Assembly (NCBI RefSeq): GCF_023184515.1
Contig: NZ_JAAHBP010000015.1
Coordinates: 1 to 64,000, forward strand
Direction: 5' to 3'
DNA: 64,000 nt
DNA from: Streptomyces sp. D2-8
GTDB taxonomy: Bacteria > Actinomycetota > Actinomycetes > Streptomycetales > Streptomycetaceae
Position numbers and translations under genes: made by a program. Below the pieces are notes generated by a model, which was not told the origin of the DNA, did no database searches, and worked only from the letters and a program-made list of their open reading frames with translations. Every line of letters starts with the position of its first letter. Position 1 is the stretch's first letter. Positions 53,948 to 62,749 of this stretch are shown in pieces.

Positions 53948-55000
53948 ATGTCCGCTGTTCACGCGTCCATACGAAAGAGCAGGCCGACGGTGGCACAAGG
54001 CAGCACCCGACCCACGAGCCGGGACGTCGCCCAGGTCGCCGGCGTCTCCCAGGCGGCGGTCTCCCTGGTCCTCGGGGACAAGTGGCGCGGGCGCGTCTCG
54101 GCGGCGACGGCGGAGCGGGTCCGGGAGGCCGCCCGCGACCTGGGCTACCGCCCGAACCTGGCCGCCCGCAACCTGCGCCTGGGCCGCACCCGCACGGTCC
54201 TCCTGGTCGTCCCGGCCCTCACCACGGAGTTCTTCGCCGGCGTCTACACGGGCGCCGCCCGCGTCGCCGCCGAGCACGGCTTCGGCGTGGTCCTCTACCC
54301 CTCCCCCGAGGGCATCGGCCCCGCCCGCGACCCGTTCGCCTCCGCGCAGGCCGCACTGGACGGCGTCATCGCCTCCTCCATGGCCGCGGACGCGCTGACC
54401 GCGATCCGCGGCGAGGCGCTGCCGCTGGTGATGCTGGACAGCGACCCGGAGGGCAGCCTGGGGGCGGCGACGGTGAACCTGGACATCGCCGACGGCGTCC
54501 GTCAGGTCGCGGAGCACCTGCTGTCCCTGGGCCACCGCCGCTTCCTTCATCTGGCGGCGGACGTCCCCTCCTGGACCTTCGAGGTACGTGCCCGGGAACT
54601 GGCGGCCCGGCTGGACGAGGTGCCGGGCACATCGGTGCGCACGGCCCGGGCCCTCATCTCCATCGAGGGAGCGGTGGCGGCCGCCGAAGCGGCTCTCTCG
54701 GCCCCCGGCGTTCGCCCCACCGCAGTGATCTGCGACGACGATCAGCTCGCGGCCGGCACGTACAAGGCGGCCCGCCGCCTGGGGCTGCGCGTCCCGGACG
54801 ACCTGTCGGTCACGGGCGTCGACGACCTGGCCCTGGCCACAGCCATGGATCCGGAACTGACGACGGTCCACCTGAACGCCGAGCTCTTCGGGGAGCGCGG
54901 CATGCGGGCCCTGCTGGCCGTCCTGGAGGACCGGGCACCCGAAAGCGGGGACATCCCGGTGCGCCTGGTGCTACGAGGCTCCACGGCCAGGCCCCGTTAG
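53948..55000 (+). CDS. LacI-family transcriptional regulator
   Basis: The 350-residue protein has a LacI HTH (TSRDVAQVAGVSQAAVSLVL) and a periplasmic-binding-like ligand domain (VLLVVPALTTEFFAGVYTGA, then GVRPTAVICDDDQLAAGTYK). The ATG at 53948 has no ribosome-binding site; GTG at 53990 with a weak AGAGCAGG is an alternative and would still hold the full HTH. It is divergent from the MFS-pafA unit and probably represses that unit and itself. Its effector is unknown. Confidence 0.88.
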   Translation: MSAVHASIRKSRPTVAQGSTRPTSRDVAQVAGVSQAAVSLVLGDKWRGRVSAATAERVREAARDLGYRPNLAARNLRLGRTRTVLLVVPALTTEFFAGVYTGAARVAAEHGFGVVLYPSPEGIGPARDPFASAQAALDGVIASSMAADALTAIRGEALPLVMLDSDPEGSLGAATVNLDIADGVRQVAEHLLSLGHRRFLHLAADVPSWTFEVRARELAARLDEVPGTSVRTARALISIEGAVAAAEAALSAPGVRPTAVICDDDQLAAGTYKAARRLGLRVPDDLSVTGVDDLALATAMDPELTTVHLNAELFGERGMRALLAVLEDRAPESGDIPVRLVLRGSTARPR

Positions 55001-55010
55001 GGGTGCTCGC

Positions 55011-55047
55011 CGGTGCGCCCCGGCCGCACAGCGACCGGGGCGCACCG
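55011..55047. terminator. Terminator between lacI and prcA
   Basis: A 13-bp inverted repeat (55011-55023 and 55035-55047) with an 11-base loop lies between two convergent stops and could serve both strands. Confidence 0.65.
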
Positions 55048-55060
55048 CACCGCCTCAGCG

Positions 55061-55813
55061 CTACTCGGCGTCGTCGTCGGACGCCGTCTCCTCGGCACCC
55101 CCGTCGCCGTCTGCGTCCGCCCCCAGCAGCCGGGACAGCTGGCGGCCGCTGATCCGCCTGAACTTGCGCTTCTGCGGGCGGGTGCGGTCCAGCACCGCCA
55201 CCTCGAGCCGCTCCGCGGGAATCTCCCGCTCGCTGCCGTTGGTGTCGCGGGACAGCGCCTGCACCGCCAGCTTCAGCGCCTCCGCGAGGGTCATGCCCTC
55301 CTGGTGGCGCTGGTCCAGATAGCTGCTGATCTGCTCGGCGTTGCCGCCCACCGCGACCGAGCCGTGCTCGTCCACGATGGAGCCGTCGTGCGGGAGCCGG
55401 TAGATCTGGTCGCCCTCGGGCGTCTCACCGACCTCGGCGACGACCAGCTCCACCTCGTACGGCTTCTCGGCGGCGCTGGAGAAGATCGTGCCCAGCGTCT
55501 GCGCGTACACGTTCGCCAGGCCCCGGGCCGTCACGTCGTCCCGGTCGTAGGTGTAACCGCGCAGGTCGGCGTAGCGCACGCCGCCGATCCGCAGGTTCTC
55601 GTACTCGTTGTACTTGCCGGCGGCCGCGAAGCCGATCCGGTCGTAGATCTCGCTGAACTTGTGCAGCGCACGGGACGGGTTCTCGCCGACGAACACGATG
55701 CCGTCGGCGAACTGCAGCACGACCAGGCTGCGACCACGGGCGATGCCCTTCCGGGCGTACTCCGCCCGGTCGGCCATGGCCTGCTGGGGTGAGACATAGA
55801 ACGGCGTCGACAC
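55061..55813 (-). CDS. prcA: 20S proteasome alpha subunit
   Basis: The 250-residue alpha subunit starts VSTPFYVSPQQAMADRAEYA with the alpha-ring N-terminal helix (gate) and no catalytic threonine. The acidic C-terminal tail is typical of actinobacteria. Seven copies form each outer ring and receive ARC's C-terminus. GTG start 67 bases after the prcB stop. Confidence 0.97.
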   Translation of the reverse strand: MSTPFYVSPQQAMADRAEYARKGIARGRSLVVLQFADGIVFVGENPSRALHKFSEIYDRIGFAAAGKYNEYENLRIGGVRYADLRGYTYDRDDVTARGLANVYAQTLGTIFSSAAEKPYEVELVVAEVGETPEGDQIYRLPHDGSIVDEHGSVAVGGNAEQISSYLDQRHQEGMTLAEALKLAVQALSRDTNGSEREIPAERLEVAVLDRTRPQKRKFRRISGRQLSRLLGADADGDGGAEETASDDDAE

Positions 55814-55880
55814 CGGTTATCCGTCCCTCTCTTGAAGATTCCGTCGGTTCACTGGACCACCCTCACGAAGACGATCGCCG

Positions 55881-56726
55881 CTACAGCAGCGCGGCCCGCG
55901 GCCCGTCGGGCTGCTCGAGACGCCGCTCCAGAATCGAGCGGGCGATCTCGGACGCCTCGGTCTCGGTGAGCCGGCGGAAGCCGTCGTCGGTGATCACGGT
56001 GACGATGGGATAGATCCGGCGGGCGACATCGGGACCGCCGGTCGCCGAGTCGTCGTCTGCCGCGTCGTAGAGCGCCTGGACCACGAGCGTCGTGGCCTCG
56101 GCCTCGCTGAGGTCCTCCCGGAAGAGCTTCTTCATCGCGCCGCGCGCGAAGATCGACCCGGAGCCGGTGGCCGCGTAGTGCTGCTCCTCGGAGCGGCCGC
56201 CGGTGACGTCGTAGGAGAAGATCCGGCCCTTGCCGCGGTCCACGTCGTACCCGGCGAACAGCGGCACCACGGCCAGGCCCTGCATGGCCATGCCGAGGTT
56301 GGAGCGGATCATCGTCGACAGCCGGTTCGCCTTGCCCTCGAGGGACAGCTGCGCGCCCTCGACCTTCTCGAAGTGCTCCAGCTCCAGCTGGAACAGCTTC
56401 ACCATCTCCACGGCCAGACCCGCCGTGCCGGCGATGCCGACCGCCGAGTACTCGTCGGCCGGGAAGACCTTCTCGATGTCCCGCTGCGCGATGACGTTGC
56501 CCATGGTGGCCCGGCGGTCACCGGCGAGGACCACACCGCCGGGGAACGTCACAGCGACGATCGTGGTCCCGTGCGGTGCCTCGATCACGCCCTGGGTGGG
56601 GGGCAGTTGCCGATTGCCGGGCAGGATCTCCGGCTGGTGCTCGGACAGGAAGTCCATGAAGGAGGAAGACCCTGGCGTCAGGAAGGCAGCTGGTAGACGC
56701 CCGGTGCTACGAGTGTTGGCTTCCAC
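55881..56726 (-). CDS. prcB: 20S proteasome beta subunit with propeptide
   Basis: The 281-residue precursor starts at GTG 56726 behind GGAAGG. A 53-residue propeptide ends ...IEAPHG and autocleavage exposes the catalytic Thr54 (TTIVAVTFPG). The active-site Lys and Asp lie in AGDRRAT and nearby. It forms the two inner rings. The 5' end overlaps the upstream endonuclease gene by 49 bases. Confidence 0.97.
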   Translation of the reverse strand: MEANTRSTGRLPAAFLTPGSSSFMDFLSEHQPEILPGNRQLPPTQGVIEAPHGTTIVAVTFPGGVVLAGDRRATMGNVIAQRDIEKVFPADEYSAVGIAGTAGLAVEMVKLFQLELEHFEKVEGAQLSLEGKANRLSTMIRSNLGMAMQGLAVVPLFAGYDVDRGKGRIFSYDVTGGRSEEQHYAATGSGSIFARGAMKKLFREDLSEAEATTLVVQALYDAADDDSATGGPDVARRIYPIVTVITDDGFRRLTETEASEIARSILERRLEQPDGPRAALL

Positions 56727-57289
56727 GCGATTCCTTCCACGTATGCGGCAGCCCGCCTTATGGCATCGGGCCGATCCTTGAACTGCCCCAGTGCAGCGTT
56801 GCAGCTGAAGCACAGTACGCCTCGGACCCTACCCGTCTTGTGGCAGTGATCCACATGCTCGGGCACGGCCGACAGACAAATACAACACACGCCCGCTTGA
56901 GAGGCGATCAGACCTTCGCGTTCGGCTTCCGTGATGCCGTACTGGCGCTTCAGATGCCCCTGCCGACCCTGCACCGCCCGACATGCCTTGCAGCGCGTCG
57001 ACAGACCGTCGGAAGCGGTCGCGTTGCGGTGCCACTCGCTGTGAGGCTTGATCTCGCCACACATCCGACAGAGCTTGTATCCAGCCGGAACGTCCACCCG
57101 CTCCCGGACCGGCTTCCCCAGAGCCTCCCGGCGGCGCCGGTAGCGCGCGGCGCTGTATTTCGCCACGCACTCCCGGCAGTGCACCTGGAGGCCGTCGCGC
57201 CGATTCTTGTCACGGGCAAATGCAGCAAGAGGCAGACCCCGCCGACACTTCCTGCATTGCTTCACGTTCGGCTCGCTGGCCGCTTCCAT
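56678..57289 (-). CDS. Endonuclease VII-like HNH nuclease between pup and prcB
   Basis: The 203-residue protein has two N-terminal zinc-knuckle repeats (Cys12, 15, 38, 41 and Cys74, 77, 100, 103; both contain FARDKNRRDGL- or WHRNATASDGL-type spacers). A phage endonuclease VII core follows with zinc Cys135/138 and 160/163 and active-site HVDHCHKTGRVRG (146-158). Such nucleases resolve branched DNA. It begins 43 bases after pup and runs 49 bases into prcB, so it is part of the proteasome operon. Base composition is visibly less GC-rich than its neighbours, pointing to transfer. Its link to the proteasome is unknown. Confidence 0.9.
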   Translation of the reverse strand: MEAASEPNVKQCRKCRRGLPLAAFARDKNRRDGLQVHCRECVAKYSAARYRRRREALGKPVRERVDVPAGYKLCRMCGEIKPHSEWHRNATASDGLSTRCKACRAVQGRQGHLKRQYGITEAEREGLIASQAGVCCICLSAVPEHVDHCHKTGRVRGVLCFSCNAALGQFKDRPDAIRRAAAYVEGIAWKPTLVAPGVYQLPS

Positions 57290-57332
57290 CCCCCGCCACC
57301 TTCAGATCAAAGGCTAGAGCGCGCCATACCCT

Positions 57333-57551
57333 TTACTGTCCACCTTTTTGCACGAAGCTCCGAACGAAATCCTCTGCGTTCTCCTCAAGTACGTCGTCGA
57401 TCTCGTCCAGAACCGAGTCCACGTCGTCGCTCAGCTTCTCCTGACGCTCCTTGAGGTCCTCGGAAGCCTGCGTCTCCGCCGACTGCTCCTCGACCTCCTC
57501 GGTGGACCGGGTGGCCTTCTGCTGTCCGCCGCCGGTGTCCTTGGTCGCCAT
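57333..57551 (-). CDS. pup: Prokaryotic ubiquitin-like protein Pup
   Basis: The 72-residue protein starts MATKDTGGGQQKATRSTEEV and ends GGQ. The C-terminal glutamine must be deamidated by Dop to glutamate before PafA can attach it. The helical middle (EDLKERQEKLSDDVDSVLDE) binds ARC's coiled coils. GAGGG precedes the ATG. Confidence 0.97.
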   Translation of the reverse strand: MATKDTGGGQQKATRSTEEVEEQSAETQASEDLKERQEKLSDDVDSVLDEIDDVLEENAEDFVRSFVQKGGQ

Positions 57552-57596
57552 ATCCCTCACCCCGCTCGGTTCGCCCGACACAGTTGCTCGGTCAAG

Positions 57597-57624
57597 ATCA
57601 GACCCTACTCGCCGGGTCTGACAA
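57597..57624 (-). promoter_or_regulatory. Possible pup promoter
   Basis: Minus-strand TTGTCA (57624-57619) and TCTGAT (57602-57597) with a 16-base spacer lie about 50 bases before pup. It is the best candidate in the 178-bp gap between dop and pup, but the -10 is imperfect. Confidence 0.3.
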
Positions 57625-57729
57625 TGGCCCCGCAGTTGCTCCAACGTACGGGGACCACCTCGATGATTCCCGGACCAGGGACTTTCCACCCTGTCCGGCC
57701 GGCTCCCGACGAGTACCCGCTCAACGCGG

Positions 57730-59241
57730 TCACCCGCCCGACAGCACCCTGACCAGGTCTTCCGCGGTGCGGCAGCGGTCCAGGAGCTCCTTGACGTGAT
57801 TACGCGTTCCGCGAAGCGGTTCCAGGGTTGGAACGCGCTGCAGCGAGTCCCGGCCCGGCAGGTCGAAGATCACCGAGTCCCAGGAGGCCGCCGCGACATC
57901 GTCCGCGTACTGCTCCAGGCAGCGGCCGCGGAAGTACGCCCGGGTGTCCTCCGGCGGCACCGTACGGGCCCGCTCCACGTCCGCGTCGGTCAGCAGCCGC
58001 TTCATGCGCCCGCGGGCCACCAGACGGTTGTACAGGCCCTTCTCGGGCCGTACGTCGGCGTACTGGAGGTCGACCAGGTGCAGCCGCGCCGCGTCCCAGT
58101 CGAGGCTGTCCCGGCGCCGGTAGCCCTCCATGAGCTCCCGCTTGGCGACCCAGTCCAGCTCTCCGGCCAGACTCATCGGGTCGTGCTCCAGACGGGTGAG
58201 GGTGTCCTCCCAGCGGGACAGGACGTCCTTGGTCTGGTCGTCGGCGTCGGCCCCGAACCGCTCCTCCACGTACTTGCGCGCCAGCTCGTAGTACTCCATC
58301 TGCAGCTGGACCGCCGTGAGCGTACGGCCGCTGCGCAGCGTGACCAGGCGCTTCAGGGAGGGGTCGTGCGAGACCTGGTGGAGCGTGCGGACGGGTTGGT
58401 CGACGGCGAGGTCGACGGCGATGAACCCGTCCTCGATCATCGACAGCACCAGCGCGGTCGTGCCCAGCTTGAGGTAGGTCGAGATCTCCGACAGGTTCGC
58501 GTCACCGATGATCACGTGCAGGCGCCGGTACTTCTCGGCGTCCGCGTGCGGTTCGTCGCGGGTGTTGATGATCGGGCGCTTGAGCGTCGTCTCGAGGCCG
58601 ACCTCGACCTCGAAGTAGTCGGCTCGCTGGCTGAGCTGGAAGCCGTGCTCGTGCCCGTCCTGGCCGATGCCGACGCGGCCGGCACCGGCGAAGACCTGGC
58701 GGGAGACGAAGAACGGCGTCAGATGGCGCACGATGTCCGAGAAGGGGGTCTCCCGCTTCATCAGGTAGTTCTCGTGCGTGCCGTAGGACGCGCCCTTGTT
58801 GTCGGTGTTGTTCTTGTACAGGTGGATCGGCTGGGCACCGGGAAGCTGGGCGGCCCGTTCCGCGGCCTCGGCCATGATCCGCTCGCCGGCCTTGTCCCAG
58901 AGGACGGCGTCCCGGGGGTTGGTCACCTCGGGGGAGCTGTACTCGGGGTGTGCGTGGTCGACGTAGAGCCGTGCACCGTTGGTGAGGATCACGTTGGCCA
59001 GGCCGATGTCCTCGTCGGTGAGCTGGCTGGAGTCGGCGGCCTCGCGGGCGAGGTCGAAGCCTCGCGCGTCCCGCAGCGGGTTCTCCTCCTCGAAGTCCCA
59101 TCGGGCCCGGCGGGCCCGGTGCATCGCCGCCGCGTAGGCGTTCACGATCTGGGACGAGGTGAGCATGGCATTGGCGTTGGGGTGGCCGGGGACGGAGATC
59201 CCGTACTCCGTCTCGATGCCCATTACTCGCCGTACGGTCAT
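57730..59241 (-). CDS. dop: Pup deamidase/depupylase Dop
   Basis: The 503-residue protein is the PafA paralogue Dop (MTVRRVMGIETEYGISVPGH, with the Dop loop around AREAADSSQLTDEDIGLAN). It converts Pup's C-terminal Gln to Glu and also removes Pup from targets. ATG at 59241 follows AAGGAGGG; a frame starting at 59265 lacks this. Separated from arc by a terminator. Confidence 0.96.
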   Translation of the reverse strand: MTVRRVMGIETEYGISVPGHPNANAMLTSSQIVNAYAAAMHRARRARWDFEEENPLRDARGFDLAREAADSSQLTDEDIGLANVILTNGARLYVDHAHPEYSSPEVTNPRDAVLWDKAGERIMAEAAERAAQLPGAQPIHLYKNNTDNKGASYGTHENYLMKRETPFSDIVRHLTPFFVSRQVFAGAGRVGIGQDGHEHGFQLSQRADYFEVEVGLETTLKRPIINTRDEPHADAEKYRRLHVIIGDANLSEISTYLKLGTTALVLSMIEDGFIAVDLAVDQPVRTLHQVSHDPSLKRLVTLRSGRTLTAVQLQMEYYELARKYVEERFGADADDQTKDVLSRWEDTLTRLEHDPMSLAGELDWVAKRELMEGYRRRDSLDWDAARLHLVDLQYADVRPEKGLYNRLVARGRMKRLLTDADVERARTVPPEDTRAYFRGRCLEQYADDVAAASWDSVIFDLPGRDSLQRVPTLEPLRGTRNHVKELLDRCRTAEDLVRVLSGG

Positions 59242-59422
59242 GCGGCCCTCCTTGCCCGGCGGCACCCTCGGTCGTGGGCGCCACTCAGATACCGCTGGCG
59301 CTCGGTTGCGTGTGCGGTGCCCGTCCCCGCACTGCGCGACGTGGCGGTACGCAAGAGCCTAGAACGCCTTTGCGCTGGTGGGGAGATCATTTGCGTCATT
59401 GCGTTGCTCCAGCCGTGGCCTG

Positions 59423-59466
59423 AAAAACAGTCGGCTGCGGGTACCCGCCGAGGGCACCCGCAGCCG
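59423..59466 (-). terminator. Terminator downstream of arc
   Basis: An 11-bp stem (59432-59442 and 59456-59466) is followed on the minus strand by ACTGTTTTTC. It lies just after the arc stop and before dop. Confidence 0.75.
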
Positions 59467-59475
59467 CCCTGCCTT

Positions 59476-61242
59476 TTACAGGTACTGACCGGTGTTCGCC
59501 ACCGTGTCGATGGAGCGTCCGGTGTCCGCGCCCTGCTTTCCGGTGATGAGCGTACGGATGTACACGATCCGTTCGCCCTTCTTTCCGGAGATGCGGGCCC
59601 AGTCGTCCGGGTTGGTGGTGTTCGGCAGGTCCTCGTTCTCCTTGAACTCGTCCACGCAGGCCTGGAGGAGGTGGGAGACGCGGAGGCCCTTCTGGTTCTT
59701 CTCGAGGAAGTCCTTGATTGCCATCTTCTTGGCGCGGCCGACGATGTTCTCGATCATGGCGCCGGAGTTGAAGTCCTTGAAGTAGAGGACTTCCTTGTCA
59801 CCGTTGGCGTAGGTGACCTCCAGGAAGCGGTTCTCCTCGGACTCGGTGTACATGTGTTCCACCGCCGTCTGGATCATGCTCTGGACGGTGGTGGCCTTGC
59901 TGCCGCCGTGCTCACCGAGGTCGTCGGAGTGCAGCGGGAGGCGCTCGGTGAGGTACTTGCCGAAGATGTCCTTGGCCGCCTCGGCGTCGGGACGCTCGAT
60001 CTTGATCTTCACGTCCAGGCGGCCGGGCCGCAGGATGGCGGGGTCGATCATGTCCTCACGGTTGGAGGCGCCGATCACGACCACGTTCTGCAGGCCCTCC
60101 ACACCGTCGATCTCGGCGAGCAGCTGCGGGACGATGGTGTTCTCCACGTCCGAGCTGACACCGGAGCCACGGGTGCGGAACAGGGACTCCATCTCGTCGA
60201 AGAAGACGATGACGGGGGTGCCCTCGCTGGCCTTCTCCCGGGCGCGCTGGAAGACCAGGCGGATCTGCCGCTCGGTCTCGCCGACGTACTTGTTCAGGAG
60301 CTCGGGGCCCTTGATGTTGAGGAAGAAGCTCTTGCCGGCGGCCTGGCCGGTGACCTCGGCGACCTTCTTGGCCAGCGAGTTGGCGACGGCCTTGGCGATG
60401 AGCGTCTTACCGCATCCGGGAGGCCCGTAGAGCAGGACACCCTTGGGCGGGCGCAGCTCATGCTCCTTGAACAGGTCCGGGTAGAGGTACGGCAGCTCGA
60501 CCGCGTCGCGGATGGCCTCGATCTGGCCGCCGAGACCGCCGATCTGCTCGTAGCCGATGTCGGGGACCTCTTCGAGGACGAGTTCCTCGACCTCGCTCTT
60601 GGGGACGACCTCGTAGACGTATCCGGAGCGGGGCTCCAGGAGCAGGGCGTCGCCGGGGCGGATGGTGACGTCCAGCAGCGGCTCGGCGAGCCGCACCACC
60701 CGCTCCTCGTCGGTGTGCCCGAGCACCAGGGCCCGCTCGCCGTCTTCGAGGATCTCCTTGAGGGTGACGATGTCACCTACGCGCTCGAACTCCATGGCCT
60801 CGACCACGTTGAGCGCTTCGTTGAGCATCAGTTCCTGGCCGCGCCGGAGCTCCTCGAGCTCGACGCTGGGGCTGACGTTCACCCTGAGCTTGCGGCCGCC
60901 GGTGAAGATGTCGGCGGTGCCGTCCTCGTTGGCCGTCAGGAAGACGCCGAAGCCGGCCGGCGGCTGCGCGAGCCGGTCGACCTCCTCCTTGAGGGCCACG
61001 ATCTGGTCGCGGGCCTCACGGAGCGTGTTGGCGAGTCGCTCGTTCTGCGCGGACACGCCGGCCAGATTGGTCTGCAGCTCGACGATCCGCTCTTCGAGAA
61101 TCCTCGTGTGTCGCGGAGAGTCGGCGAGCTTGCGTCGCAGGACGGCGATCTCCTGCTCAAGGTAGGCAATCTGCCCGGCCGGGTCGTCGGACCCGCGTCC
61201 CGGGCGGATGCCGCGGTTCATGTCGTCGTCGTGGGCTGCCAC
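59476..61242 (-). CDS. arc: Proteasome AAA ATPase ARC/Mpa
   Basis: The 588-residue ATPase has an N-terminal coiled coil (about 24-95) that binds Pup, two OB folds (96-225), and an AAA domain with Walker A GPPGCGKT (273-280), Walker B VIVFFDEMESLF and an arginine-finger region. It ends in GQYL, the C-terminal tripeptide that docks into the alpha ring. GTG at 61242 follows GGAGGAGGTGAGG. It unfolds pupylated proteins into PrcAB. Confidence 0.97.
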   Translation of the reverse strand: MAAHDDDMNRGIRPGRGSDDPAGQIAYLEQEIAVLRRKLADSPRHTRILEERIVELQTNLAGVSAQNERLANTLREARDQIVALKEEVDRLAQPPAGFGVFLTANEDGTADIFTGGRKLRVNVSPSVELEELRRGQELMLNEALNVVEAMEFERVGDIVTLKEILEDGERALVLGHTDEERVVRLAEPLLDVTIRPGDALLLEPRSGYVYEVVPKSEVEELVLEEVPDIGYEQIGGLGGQIEAIRDAVELPYLYPDLFKEHELRPPKGVLLYGPPGCGKTLIAKAVANSLAKKVAEVTGQAAGKSFFLNIKGPELLNKYVGETERQIRLVFQRAREKASEGTPVIVFFDEMESLFRTRGSGVSSDVENTIVPQLLAEIDGVEGLQNVVVIGASNREDMIDPAILRPGRLDVKIKIERPDAEAAKDIFGKYLTERLPLHSDDLGEHGGSKATTVQSMIQTAVEHMYTESEENRFLEVTYANGDKEVLYFKDFNSGAMIENIVGRAKKMAIKDFLEKNQKGLRVSHLLQACVDEFKENEDLPNTTNPDDWARISGKKGERIVYIRTLITGKQGADTGRSIDTVANTGQYL

Positions 61243-61487
61243 GGTCCTCACCTCCTCCAAGGGGAGCTGGACGCTTCCAGACCCTACCTGGGCGGGTGTC
61301 GATTGAAACCCCTAGATCACAAAGACGGTCGGGGTGTGTCCGATCTTCACCCTTGCGCTCTCCCTCACGCCAGGGGAATACCCAGCGAACATGATTGGAA
61401 CCCAGCCGCAGGTAGGGTCGAACTGTTCAACACCCGCCAGAGCTGGCCGGATTCCCGATACGGCTCTGCGGAGAAACGGCAGGAGAG

Positions 61488-61793
61488 ATGAGCGTGCAGC
61501 AGGTGGCCGGGGCGGACGGCGAGGAGCTGGAGGTCTGGATCGACCAGGACCTGTGTACCGGCGACGGCATCTGCGCCCAGTACGCGCCCGAGGTGTTCGA
61601 GCTGGACATCGACGGTCTGGCCTATGTGAAGAGCACCGACGACGAGTTGCTCCAGGACAAGGGAGCGACAACGCCCGTTCCGCTGCCGCTCCTCACGGAC
61701 GTGATCGACTCCGCGAAGGAGTGTCCGGGCGAGTGCATCCACGTACGTCGGGTTTCGGACAGGGCCGAGGTCTACGGACCGGACGCGGAGTGA
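61488..61793 (+). CDS. [3Fe-4S]-type ferredoxin
   Basis: The 101-residue protein has DLCTGDGICAQYAPEVFELD with Cys23 and Cys29, and a second pair in AKECPGECIHV (Cys78 and Cys82). This is the short actinobacterial ferredoxin often linked to P450s. AGGAGAG precedes the ATG. It is divergent from arc and convergent with the secreted protein. Confidence 0.9.
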   Translation: MSVQQVAGADGEELEVWIDQDLCTGDGICAQYAPEVFELDIDGLAYVKSTDDELLQDKGATTPVPLPLLTDVIDSAKECPGECIHVRRVSDRAEVYGPDAE

Positions 61794-61852
61794 CTATTTC
61801 TCTACGTTCCGTTACTACTGTCTGACATCTCACACGCGCCGTCGCTCGCGCT

Positions 61853-62431
61853 TCACACGCTGCGAGCTTCGGACGGCGTCGAGCGGACGAAAGAGCCGCC
61901 GCGCCAACGCCATTTCGCGTCACTCTTCTCGTCGGGGCAGCAACGCGGCACGTCGGCCGACGAGTAGCCGAGGACCGTGGCCGTGACGGCCCCGTCGCGA
62001 ACGGCGAAGTCGGTGACGGTGGTGCTGTCCTTGGGGTCGAGCAGGGTGGCCACGACGCGCGGCTTGCCGCCGTCGGCGTCGCGCGTGAGGACGTACACGC
62101 CGTCCGGCGGCGTGCCCATCGGGGAGTCGCAGTGGACCACGGCCACCGTCTCGGGCCGGCCGTCGCCGTCGAGGTCTCCGGAAGCCCGCTTCTTCACCAC
62201 GGCCTTCACCGGGCCGCATTCGATCGGGAACGTCACCGCGGCCGGGTCGGGCGGAGTCATGGGCGCCGGAGCGCTCTTGGTCTCGGGGGCAGCGGGCTGG
62301 GCCGCCGTCGCCGCGCCGGGCTGCAGGACCGAGGAGAAGGCCAAGACGCCCGCGACGGCCGTCGCGGTGGCGAGCCAGTGGATGGGGCGGGTGTGGGTGT
62401 GGGCGAGCTCCGGGACGGCGGAAGACTGCAC
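61853..62431 (-). CDS. Secreted or membrane-anchored hypothetical protein
   Basis: The 192-residue protein begins at GTG 62431 behind AGGAG. A hydrophobic segment (about 20-42, HWLATATAVAGVLAFSSVL) ends with an AxA-like ATAAQP, so it is probably secreted. The rest is about 150 residues with a Ca-binding-like DLDGDGRPETVAVV and a CCPDEKSD segment. No enzyme motif. An FG-GAP/VCBS-like loop is possible from DLDGDGRPE. Function unknown. Confidence 0.75.
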   Translation of the reverse strand: MQSSAVPELAHTHTRPIHWLATATAVAGVLAFSSVLQPGAATAAQPAAPETKSAPAPMTPPDPAAVTFPIECGPVKAVVKKRASGDLDGDGRPETVAVVHCDSPMGTPPDGVYVLTRDADGGKPRVVATLLDPKDSTTVTDFAVRDGAVTATVLGYSSADVPRCCPDEKSDAKWRWRGGSFVRSTPSEARSV

Positions 62432-62749
62432 TAGGAGTGTCTCCTGAGGCTGTGCCGGTGGGGTGGCCAGCATGGTGCCACACGTCACACCGCGAGGGAA
62501 CGGCGGGGTGTGCACGTCCTGTGCCGGGGCAGTCAGAAGGGTTACGGTTCCTGCCGTTGTGTCAGCGGGCCTGTGCGGCCCTGCTCCCGCCGCACCACGA
62601 CATGGGCCTACACGGCCTCCGCGGCAGGTCACCGCCGTTGGGCGAGGGTTCACCCGGGGCGGCAACGGAAAGGCGCCGTGGCGGAGTTCCGGTACGGATC
62701 CGGGAACTCCGCCACGGCGCCGGTGCGTTGGACGCGGTGACGGGCTGCC
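62432..62749. other. 318-bp intergenic stretch
   Basis: This region holds the trmI terminator (62672-62721) and, by position, the promoter of the secreted protein. The plus-strand short frames here have no ribosome-binding site and look spurious. Confidence 0.55.
62672..62721 (-). terminator. Terminator downstream of trmI
   Basis: A perfect 19-bp stem (62672-62690 and 62703-62721) with a 12-base loop starts about 29 bases beyond the trmI stop. Confidence 0.75.

Noticed and set aside
56678..57289. Prophage remnant
   Set aside because: Only the endonuclease VII-like gene is phage-like; the genes on both sides are core proteasome genes and no other phage gene is present.
57796..61491. A 1231-codon plus-strand frame opposite dop and arc
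   Set aside because: It is created by third-position GC bias of dop and arc; it has no ribosome-binding site and crosses the arc terminator and both genes.
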